Shown in pieces: positions 50,901 through 62,900 of a DNA stretch of 64,000 nucleotides. The notes beneath the pieces were generated by a model that saw nothing but the letters and a program-made list of their open reading frames with translations, did not search any database and was not told where the DNA came from. Origin of the DNA: Axinella damicornis (lineage: Eukaryota > Porifera > Demospongiae > Axinellida > Axinellidae); the NCBI GenBank assembly GCA_963931865.1, contig OZ007506.1, positions 16,692,242-16,756,241 on the forward strand. The letters are read 5' to 3'. How positions within the stretch are numbered: the first letter of the stretch is position 1; each line of letters begins with the position of its first letter. Both the position numbers and the translations under genes were made by a program.

Positions 50901-53900
50901 TTTTACACTGGCTGAATCAGACAAGTGTAGGTACACTAGCTCTACTTCTTCACCACTCCTCACTTTCCTCGGATTGAGATTAAATTGATAGTAGCCAGAC
51001 TCCGTTATGCAATTGAGCTTATGCGCTATATTCTTCATTGTCTCGCCCTGCATGGTATAAACACAACAATCAGTAACTTTCAATTACCAAAAGCATATTA
51101 TCTCTGTTAAACCTTACCTCAGTTCTTGAAAACCAGATCCGAATAAGAGTAATGTTCGTATTAACAGTTTTGAGTTGCCTTATAGCCGTTTCAGCATCAT
51201 ATTCCAGAATTTCCAGCATGAGCTGCTCAAGGGTTTGATCTTTCTTCGTAAATGGCTTTATGAAACGAAATGCTCCACTCAAATAATTGAGAACTATTTC
51301 TTCATACTCTTCATGTTGCAACTGAGCAGTGACCAGCTCATATTCTGAAGAAAATTTCTCCTGACCTTGCTCTCCAGTGAATTGTTTTTCCTCTAAAAAT
51401 TGATACAAAGTAGCACTTTCAGAAATGACTGAGAACAACTCCAACGTCAAATTGTACTGGGGTTTTTCTTGCATGTGAAGAATACATTTTACTTCCAACA
51501 ATCTCGCCTTAGCTTCAAGAGGTGTTAGCTCAGCTTTCTGGGATTCATTGCTCAGTATGTTCTTAATCCCCATCAATTTAGCGAAATTGGGATCACGGAG
51601 ACATCCATCTATCTGGTATTGCTGCAATGTATCTTCGATATTTGTAATATACCGTTTTAGTGAAAACAGTTCGATCATATATTTAATGGCCTGAAACCCG
51701 GCATCTTCTGCAGCAGGTAGGAGAGGGTATTTCTTCTGAAAGAGTGGTATGAATTCTGCTACTAGCCTCAGCTCGTGTGTAATATTTAGTTGTGGGTCTT
51801 CAAGGTCAAGTTCACCGCTGGCAGTGATTTCTCTAAATGTTGCCTTGCCCTCAACTAAGTGCACTAGAAATTCTTCAGTTGCCTGTGCAGCACCTTTGAA
51901 AGTTTCAAAATAGTCAGTTCCAGATTCCTCTTCCAAATTCTTCCTTGTTACTAAGCCCGGAAAGCTAAACATGGGATGAGGTTGAGAGATTTCCTCACAT
52001 GACTGTACATGCACATTTAGCCTGCATCCAAAGTGCATTAGAAACAGTACACTTTGCTGCAAGTGAAAGAATATCAGCATGTTGAGGTAGGGACTGAGTG
52101 GGGCTAAAAACGCATCAAGCTCTTTCACCAGCACAGACAGGTCCTTAAATGTTAAACTCCTGGACACATCTAAAGTAATCTCATAACCAGGTCGAAACTT
52201 GGGATCAAGGGGGACGTGAACCGGTTGCTCCAAAATCTCCACCCCAGCATCTCCAGGATGATCTCCAGGGAATACGATATGCTTGCAAATAAGTTTAGCA
52301 ACTTTTGCCGGGAACCTTAAACCATAGTTACCCAACACTGAAGTAAGTGCCACCCTGCAAGACAGAGGTTATAGATACTATGCATTAACACAACAAGAAT
52401 AATACTGGCATGGAAACTCAGAGACTCACCACTTTAAACCAGGATAGTCAGGAAGATATTTGATGAGATGACAATTCAATAGGTCAAATGATGACGCAAA
52501 ATCATCATAGGTTTTCTGTACTCTAGATTGATCAACCACAGCAAATGGTAAACGAGCAGCTTCTACCACTAACTGAAACTGAGTAAACTTAGACTTGAGG
52601 GAGCATATCTCAGGATATGTCAATGTCTCCTGATCTAACTTTCTCTTCCATGATGCTGCCCATTGCTGAAGCTTGAAGATCCATTGGAAGTATTGTTTAA
52701 CCAGAGGAACGTATTTGACATCATCAGGGAGACTTTCACTTAAAGCAAATGTTTCAGTGAGATTGTGATCCGAACAGTACTGTCTGTATATCTTGGATAA
52801 AGCATAAGTAACATCAGAATATTTGAAAAGCTCAGCACTTGTCAGGCAGATTTGGCTGCAGGAGGTACAGACCATGTACCAGCAGAGTTGGTGCCGAAGT
52901 GAGAGCTGGGACTCCCACCTGAAGTTCGCAATGACATAGTCAATTGCTTCATTAACAGCACGGCGATAGCTGTTGTCATCACTTTCTGACATTGAATGGA
53001 TGTCTGGAGTTATAACCTATCAAAAACACAGTCATGGTAAACTTCATGATCAGTGGTACTACATTGAACAAATATATTTACCTCCTTCACAACAGAGAGG
53101 ACAAGCTGATGAAAACATATTTGTTCATCTGGGTTGTCAGAAACAGAGTTCTGCAGTGGGAGAGTGTAAACAAGCACTAATTGTCTGTATCATGGGTCTC
53201 TACACATAGAGCTTATACCGACACCATTATAATCAGTAAAGGTATAATTGTACCTTAAATACGTACGGGTTTTTAATTCATACTCAAGTCTCACAAATTA
53301 ATCACAGCATACCATTATTGAGACAAATTTTCCAACAAGTTGCTTTGTGGATTTGCTGTCATAGATATAGGCTTTCAGGAAGCGCGTAAATTTAGAACGG
53401 ACTTCATCTGGAGATATGCTTGTATAAACCCGCATTCCTTGTGCTTGGGTAAAGAGTTTGGGGACGTTTAATTTCAGAAGGTGCACAATGAAAACAGCCG
53501 GGATGTTTTCACTCAGATAAAGTTGAGAAAAGTTCTCCATGGTTGTAATTAGAAAATCATGTCCACTGGCTCCTGAATTCCTGTAAAGGGCAAGAAGAAA
53601 ATGGTAAACCACTATCATGCAGCAAAATGAAAATCAATGAGTTTATTTACCGAAGTGTAATTTCACGAAAGAACTCGGGCCATGGAGAGTCAGTTATTCT
53701 CATTTGTGACTTTGTACCCTTTCCACTTTTAGGCACTGAATGCATCAAGAAGTCTACAACATCCTGCAGAATAAATTCAATTATGAAAAAGGACAACATT
53801 AACAGCTGCTCTAACCATATCACATCCACAGCTTTTACTAGAGGTCAGTTTCATCCTCCACAGAGCCCTTAAACATACCCTTCCTTCGGGCTGTTGGGGT

Positions 53901-56900
53901 TGAAACTGCTCCCGAGGTAACTTTAGCCATATCAAGCAGATATGTGACTCTACCCAGTAGCTAAATAGTGATCAAGTCTCCCAGGCAATGCCAACTAGGC
54001 CTAGCTTAAAATGGGTCTTAACTCTTTACCAACCATAAGAAACAGCTAAAAGATGCAGAATCTCTATACTAAAGTGTAACGCCTAGTATTAAAAGCCCCA
54101 TATAAATTCCCATAAGCTTATGGAGAGTTCACAAAGGTCATGACGCATATATGCGTCATTGGTTGGTAAAAAGTTAAATGGAGGAAATGGAGGCCCTAAA
54201 AGAGGAGAGACAGTTGATCTCTATTCTCTAAGTGCTTTTATACCCCCTTGGTGAACCCATCTACCTCCCCCTGTCCCACCCTTTCTGCATGTGCATGCAG
54301 AACCTATCTCAAAGCTGCAATTCTCATGACTGTTCGTACCGAAAGCAACAAGGCTGGTGAGCAAAGGCATTATGCATGGTATCACGTATCATGTAGAGAG
54401 AGATGCAGTGCTAGCCTTGACTTTCTTATCCAGCAATCATGCTTCACATGGAGCGGATGTTCCGCAAGTACACTGAAGTTCACTGTTATTAACGGAATAC
54501 CATTATTGCAAATAAATTTTGTGGGTCTAGTCGATGATAAAGAAAGAACAAGATGACAAAATCGTTGATTTGTTTCTCAAATCCCGTCTTTATGTGAACT
54601 GCTAGGCAGTAGATATCATCCTATGTGCATGCTTAGTTTGGGGTTTAGTTTCTTTGCCTATTATCCTACATCAGTATGGTAAATCTCTGTTGCCATCCCT
54701 AAATAGAGAATGCTACCGTGTTCTCTGATATTCCATACATCCTCCATGGAATGTGTAATGACACACCATGTGTAATAACGTTATAGACACACCATGTCCA
54801 TGAGAAGCAGTATTCTTCCAGATAAAAGAAACTGTTTCAAATTGGGAGCTGTACGTATATGTGAAAGCAGTTAATATCAGGCTCGTTCCCATGCAGGGGC
54901 TTTGGAACAAGACATAGTTGATCACTATTAGTGCTGATCTATTCAATGGAATACCGTAGTCGCGCGTTATTAGGCGCATCTCACTTATAGGCGCATATTC
55001 GCTGTTAGGCGCAGGTTCAACTCTCGTCCCAGGTACTCACTGTTAAGCGCTGCAGGCTTCTTCCAGAAACTCTGCCATTTTCGATCCTTCGGAGTGGAAA
55101 ACAGCTATAATTCGAATTGAAGCACACTTCCTATTCGAGGAATGTCATTATTATTATATGTGTTATTAGGCACATTTCGCTTTTAGGTGTATATTTTCTT
55201 CCTGTGGAGTTATAGGCGTATGAGCCTAATAACGCGTGATTACGGTATTGTGGAAATGGCTGATTCTGATTTGATGGAATTAAGTGAACAAACCTCTTTT
55301 TTCCAGACTATCAGAGCTTTATACAGTGAATAGAATTGCTCAACATTCATAGTGCTCAAATGTTTCTTTGTCTCCGCAACAATCTGTGTGATGGGTGGGA
55401 GAAATTGTACCGTAATCATACGGCTTCAAAATATATGCCCCCACCCACCTAACTGCTAGACGGGTAAAGTTATTTAATAGCGTCATTACTATTCCACGTT
55501 GCACATACCATAGAGTACGTATTAAGTGCCCATGATTTGGGGACATTAAAACAGGGGCTAAATACTTACTCAGACTAATTAGGCATGTAGTATCCTCCCC
55601 ACCCATTCAGCACTGTATAAACAACAAGTGCTGTGGTAAGCTGTGGATATCAATGACCAGCTGTGAATATATACGTCTATTTTTCACGTAAGAAAATTGA
55701 TCGCATGTCTTTGTGAAGTAATGTTCGACAGAGAAAGCACACCGTAGTTCTGTAAATCGATTGCACAACCTTACCCAGAGAAGTTAGAAGTGCTGCTCAA
55801 GATGGGTCGGCCCTAGCCCTTACTACACTGCTTTTGAACACTGTGCAATAACTTTCGCGCTTGATATGTGGTGGGTGCTTGATACATACTCTACGGTACA
55901 CTAGTGGGTTGGTGTACTTTCATATAAGTAAGCCAGGAGGCCCTCAGTGTTTGCAAAGTCTGGTATTCCCGATTGAAGCTCCACTGTCAATTAGGCAGTG
56001 ACTCTTGGCTGTACTTAAAGGCTATGATACAGTATGACCTTCGGAATGTTTTTCGTACATCCATTTGCAGTGCAGTCTCCCAAAGTAGTGGGAGGCTTTT
56101 GCGAAGAGCGCTGGCAAAAAGCAGTGCAGTTTTTCTGACAGGTCTTCTCGAGCTTTGGTCAGGTCTTCCAGAGCATGCAGGGTAATTCTGGCACAGTGAT
56201 CTATAGAAATGGTTCCACAAATGGGCATCATTTTTAAAGATGCGAACCATATTTGAGTACATGTAAAGTAACAACACTAACCAAATGGCTCCCTCATTTG
56301 GCAAATTTGAATTGCATGATCTATGTAGAAGTATGAGTGTATGTATCTTCAATTTCTATGGCATTACAGGAGATTGTTGCTTACCAGCCCAGGGATGGCT
56401 TTCTTGTGCTCCCTGGTCGTTAGAGCTCGAGTTTTCGAGGGTATAAACTTTTGAAGACACTGTGCTGCATTTTTAGCAGTGAAGTCAATCACCATGAGAA
56501 GCATGGATAACCACGATTCTAAGACATTATTCAGAGAGCACATGTCCCATCCTCTCTCCTTCCAGATCCTGAGCAACGAGTCTGTAAACTTTAAACCCTG
56601 CAAACCCAGAGGAGAGGGGAGTGTCAAATGTGCAGTAGCTAAGTATCCATACTTGTTTTTCCGGAATGCTAGCCTGTGCAAAGGGTATATTTTTTTGCTG
56701 TGTATAAGTACAGGACAAAGTGTGGTAATTTCTCAGGTTTCCATCCACGCTCAAAGCTCTACTGATGTAGCTAAACTGCTGGGTCATTGTTAAAAATAGA
56801 TTTCTACATATAACGAGGGGCAACCGCACTCCTGGTAGCCGCGGTTAAATGGTAGCACAAGCTAAGTGTGACAGTTCGTTCCAATTATCACACATCACGT

Positions 56901-59900
56901 GAGTACCATGATAGATATATACAGGCAGGGAAGATCTGAAATTATTTAGAGTGCTCTCAAGTACCATTCATAAAGTAGCCACGTTCCAATTAACGCAAAT
57001 GCCACGTGGCAACCACGATCAGTCAATCGCGAGCAATGGCGACCAAAAGGAAGACAAGACATTATTACAGCACTCACAACTTAGCCAGCACAGTGAGTTT
57101 CGGCATGTAAGCGTCAGTGAACAACAGCGATCATGGCCGTGTGGTCAGAATCTTCGTGTGCCTTTCCTAAGAATGGTACTGCCACCGGAAGTCGATGGAG
57201 CGCTCAAGCAATGGCAGCCAACGGCGAGACAAAAGCGCTCATATCTCCACCACCAAGGTGAGCTTCATCACCAACTTTTACGTTCAGGTCAGTACATGAT
57301 AGCGATTAGGCTGGTGTAGTCAGAATCTCTGTAGGCCAATCCTAAGTACTCAAACATAAATTATTTATTTATTTACACGGCACAATTTTTCCCCTACCAG
57401 GAGTGTAATTATAATGGCTCAGAGTAGTAAACATGCGTATACTACCAAGCACTCTCTGTAAATGCAATCTAAAGCCCCATTTACACATACTAAACTGGGT
57501 TACATTAAACTGGATTAGAATCCAGATTAGAAGTGTCCACATGTGCAACTTTTGTGCCAGTTTAGCTCATGAATCTTTTCTCACAACTTGCGCTTCAGTC
57601 ACTGTGGGGCTGGACTACTTGTCATGAATACCGACAGTTCCAAGTGAAGCAGATAATCCACTTAGAAACCGTTCAGTTGTTTACACTCACCTCCTTGGAA
57701 ACTAATCCGGATTCAATCCAGGTTCAACCCACATCCCGATGTGGGCTGCGTAAACCGGTTAATGCATAATACGTATACAATCCACCAAATGGCTTACATC
57801 GTCCAGTACTCCTTCCTCTCCCCCATGGACATGAAGAGACTCAAGCTTCTCTGAACGGGGTGCTGGGGAAGAGATCCACTTGTGGTATTGATAGAGGAGT
57901 TGACGCAGGAAGACGATTATAACTTGAGATGCTAAACCTGCTTCCAATTTGACCTCAGGAACTATTGCTTCCAGAAATGCCCTAGAAATTGTTAAGAGGT
58001 GTTCATACGTAATCTTACTCAGGAGTGTCAACACAATTGTACATACAAAACTAATAAAAGAAAACTCACAAGAAATGGTTTAACACAAACTTGGATAGTG
58101 TGAGCTTGGTGTAATATTGAACTTGTTTTCTGTGAGGTGGACCCTGCACATATCTCGGATACAGTTGGTCTTGTTTGGTGTCTGGCTGGCAGATTTCTTG
58201 TTGAGTTCAGTGATAGCGATCCAGTAGCTACCATTCGTCAGGACCGACTGCTCCGTCCGTTAAATGGGCATATGTTGCAGCAAACAATTACGTAACAACA
58301 TGCATGCACACAAATAAGTACCAGCAAACACGGCAAGGATCTGAAGATGGAGCTAGGAATGTCACTGTGCTGAAGCATATGCCTGCTGACAGCTGGCTTT
58401 CACAAGGGTCATATAGTTAGCATCGTGAAACTGTGCTAATAGATTCAACCCAAATGATTTCTCCACAGTACATGAGGATACAAATGCTATTCACGGCAGA
58501 GTGGCTCCATAGGCTCCTCCTATGGCATTCAAGCATGCACAACAATGCATAAGAAGTGGCTGAATTATTATTCACCTGAGCTGGGCAAATGGATGAATAG
58601 TTGTGGGAGTAATCAGAAGTAGTTTAGCCATTAGCTGTGGGTTGAATGTCCAGTCAAAGGTGAACCTCAGCAGGTTTCCCATTTTCAGACCTTGAGCGAT
58701 CTCAGTGATTGTGTCCGTGTTGAGCCGAATGTGTCTGCAGTCCTGTTGGTATCCAAAACAATGATGTAATCTTTAACAGTCATTGGTTGACACAAAGACC
58801 TGTCTCCCAAAGCTTTGTCAACCTACCCAATATTTATCAGTTTAACATAAATTAAGATACAGAACCTATCAGTGAGCATTTAACTTACCTGGATAAAATA
58901 AGGTGTCCAGTAATCGATAGGAACCATATCATATCCTGCATGACACTTGAGCGCTAAGGATACTAATAGAGAGAAATACTTTATCATAGTCCCTTACACA
59001 TAGACTAGCGATGCATGATCGTACGGAAATATTTTAGAATTGCAAACTCACTCCAAAGCATCCTGCAGTAGACATATTTTCGGAAGAAAAAACGTTCTTG
59101 ACCCTGGCGGTGACTCTTACGGTTGGAAGATTCTTGCATCAGGTGTATAGCAGCCTTATCTAGCTGCCCATAGACAGATACTTCCAACGATTGACGATGG
59201 GAGATACGAACAGGGACGTCTCCCCTGTAGGACGAATCCAAATTCACCTTGTATAATAATATGCATTTTGGTTCCCAACATACTCACGCATGTTGTCTTC
59301 AGATTTGACCCTTTGAGTAAGAATGGCATATTCATATGCATAAGGCTCACAATTACTGCCACTCATTGCAAATGGCATACTTTATACACCCACTGTGATT
59401 TCACAAATTGGAGCAGGTTTCACCTTAATAATTTTGTAACAGTCACGATAACAAAGGGGGATGTCAGCGATCGATCTGAAGCTCCACATACCGATTGAGA
59501 GTAATCAAAGTGCTTGCTGTTGTGATACTGTTTATACACTGGCAGCGCATATATGTAGGGTCAACAAATTGCTACATGAGAGGGAGGAATTAAACAGTGA
59601 ACGTCTGCACTCTAGTGGGTGGGGCCAGGTTTAGGAGAGGAGCCATTTCACTGCTCGCACAAATCATGTGTGCCTTGTAGCTCTATGATGACAGCACTAA
59701 GATCTGGCTTGTCGTGTCTTGTAGCCATCTATTATGTTGAAAAGATCCTCTTATATTATACCCCATTCCTAACTGTATGTCATTTGTTTTTGTGTTGAAA
59801 ATTGAGCGTTAGTGTAGTTACCATTGCTACACAAGTATACTCTAGAAGCCTCATGCATCCTCAGGTTTCTTAATCATGTAGTTAGATCCCTTTGTCTTGG

Positions 59901-62900
59901 TAACTAACCTATACTTATTGTACTTGAGAAACCATTGTTTGCGCAGAATGACATGTATACATGCCGAGAGGATTTATTGAGCTTATTCGTAGCAAGGACA
60001 ACAGACTTTAATGGTAAGTCCAGACGTTTCGATCCGGAGATCTTCTTCAGTGGAAACTGAGATCTTCTTCAGTGAACTTTCCACTGAAGAAGATCTCCGG
60101 ATCGAAACGTCTGGACTTACCATTAAAGTCTGTTGTCCTTGCTACGAATAAGCTCAATAAATCCTCTCGGAATAATACTACGTAGCAATGAGCCCATACA
60201 ATTTCATGTATACATGCATAATTAGTTCTGCTTACACAAAATGAATTAGCTCTCAGTATGATAGAACCATTGTTGAGAAAGTCACTTCAGGTGTCATTAA
60301 GGCCAATGAATTCGCATGAAATGGAGGAGATTACAGAAAATTTATGTGTCTGTAGTTCATGGAAGCTACCTAATCAGTTGCGATGTGAGGCAGCTCTAAT
60401 TAAAAATGCAGCTGCATGATCTTGAGACTACCCGGTGGGTGGCTTAATTAATTAATAACTCTTTAGGCAAATTTCTTTCCCCAGGTCATTTTCAGTCTAT
60501 AGAACATTTAAACATACCCTAATTTCTGTTCCCTGACGTTGCTGGGCTCGAAACTGCTCACACAGGTAATTTCAGCTACACTAAGCAAATACGTACGTGA
60601 CTTAACCACACCCACCAACTAACGAACTTGCAATCAAGCCTCCCAAGAAGTGGCCAACCTGCCGTAGCTAAAAAACGGACCAAGAACACTGGAAATGGAG
60701 GGCCTACAAGGCAAGACAGCTACTTTCTAAGTCCATTTATGCCAAAAACGGTGGAAATGGCCCTCCCAGTGCCCACCAAGACCTTTCTACTGCGGAGCCC
60801 AGACACGGCCATGCTGTTTGCACCCTCCGGGCGCACCCACCCACCTCCCCCTTTCCCACCCTGCCAATTGACCGTGACCTGATGATGAGTAACAATACAG
60901 CCAAGTGAAACTTTCTGAAGTACAAGTACACCAAAATAGCGTCAGAGGTGTGTAGAAATAAGCTTTGTATGAGCTGCCCATGATTCGTCATCCAACAAAG
61001 CTGTCTAACACGTCTAAACAGGCTGCCTTCCACTTTCTATATACTAAATACAAAGGTCAGAGATTGCTGTAGAAGCCGCAGAACCATCTTAGTTGTGGGC
61101 ATGTCAACTGTTTGTCTCGATCTGCCGTCTTGCATAAAATGTGTGGCATGAGCTAAAACTCGGCAACAGACACCATTCAATAATCGCTTTAGTGCGGCCC
61201 CTTTCAAGTTTGTAGACCATACCCTTACACCTACGTATAGCAAGAAACACGATCCAGTGGCATTCCAAGGAAAGGAACACAATCACAATTAACTGCAATA
61301 CCGGTAACTATATATTTTAGGCTCACCACATGCAATGAGCTATAATGTGTTCACATAACTACTACGTAAGTGATCTCAACATACAGTGTACGTACCTTTC
61401 CATGAACTCATTTAGTGTCTCTGCAAGCTGTTCCATTTGAAGACTTTCAAACATTTCAATGCAAGAGTACACAAACTCTGGAAGTTCCTCGCAATAGTAA
61501 TAACGGCTTCCTTTACTCCTAAACAAAACAAGAATTGAGATTCCATATTAGTACTTTACATATAGATCCAGCTGGAGTATGTTATGCAATCAGTGTTCAC
61601 TAATGTTTCCAACACATTATCCGGATTAGTGTGGCTATAGCTACTACAGCAAATCATACCAATTTGTACAGTGGTAACATCAGTTGAATAGGTTTACATA
61701 ATTATAAAATCAATACTGGGATGGCCAAATTTGAAGACTACATGTATACGAAATGAAAATTGTGCCGCATACTTTTGACTACCTTAGGAACGGCCTACGA
61801 AGAATCTGTCTACACCGTCGTGATCGCTATCATGCAGTGACCCAAGTGTACAATTTTGGCGCCCTTGGTGGTGAAGAAGCAAGCAGTTTCGTCTCCCTGT
61901 TGGCAGCCATTGCTCGAGTGCTCTCTTCGACTTTCGCTGGCCTTACAAAGGGCCCACAAATATTCTGACCACACGGCCATGATCGCTGTCATTCACTGAC
62001 ACCTACATGCCAAAACTCACTGTGCTGGCGAATTTGTGAGCACTGTCATCATTTCTTGTCTTCCTTTTGGCTGCCATTGCTAGTAATCAACTGAGCGTGG
62101 TTGTCATGTGGCATGTGCGTTAATTGGAATGAACTGCAATACTTAGCTTGTGCTACGGCGAGTTGCAACCGGGGTTGCAACGGCTACCAGGAGTGCAGTT
62201 GCCCCTTGGAAAATAAGTAGCATGAATAATATTACGTAGCTAGAGCATTAAGTACAGTTATTACGGATAATCGTACCTGAGCTGTGTCTAGCTATATGCA
62301 CATCACCCAACACTAATGCACAGACAATTCTTTTCACAGATGACCTTACGTGTAGGTGTGCATCCTATAGGCCAGGAGAAGATAGAAAGGAAAATCGGTT
62401 GGAAATGTCAGGTCCCTGTGAGTCACAAGGGTTTTCAGAAGGGTGCTATTGATGCTCTTCTCTTGTCTTCCCTGCATGCAAGACAAAGGCAGGTTATAAG
62501 TTTAAACAGTTCCAGGCCAGGTACATACAAATCTGCATTCTGGAAATACACTTGGTGATTAATAAAACTTTACCAGTTTCTCATATTGCTTGAAATCTCC
62601 CATGAGCTGTTTGAATAAATCCTTGTCTGCAGAAACACAGACTGGAGCTCCTGTCTTACTATACAGTGATTGCTCCAAAAGATCCTTGAAATCTGACTTC
62701 TTTTTCAAGCGAGCACCTATAAACGGAAATGTTATGGTTGCTATGAATCATCAGAATGTAATGCATGCAAAAAGAAGTGGACTTGTTCCCAGGCCTCCAC
62801 GCCCAGTTTTTGTCGCTGGGCGGGGAGGCCTGGGAACGAGGCTAGTGTTCCTAGGATATTACCCAAATAAGGTGGCAGTGATGGCAGTGATGACAGTGGT

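Larger units (their letters stand above)
59964..60170. repeat. Perfect inverted repeat carrying two opposed hammerhead-like motifs
   Basis: Two arms of about 95 bp (59964-60058 and 60076-60170) are reverse complements. Each carries TCCACTGAAGAA, helix II GATC-TCCG-GATC, then GAAACGTCTGGA. Confidence 0.85.

Noticed and set aside
53764..53829. Start codon at 53829 for the RNF213-like core (MDVIWLEQLLML)
   Set aside because: The stretch looks like a polypyrimidine tract ending in ctgcag, a standard acceptor, and upstream phase-compatible exons exist.
56022..56231. Possible extra exon of gene 1 (ARITLHALEDLTKAREDL)
   Set aside because: It looks protein-like, but its acceptor gives the wrong phase between exons 56385-56597 and 55294-55383, and gene 2 has no counterpart. 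Kept as uncertain.
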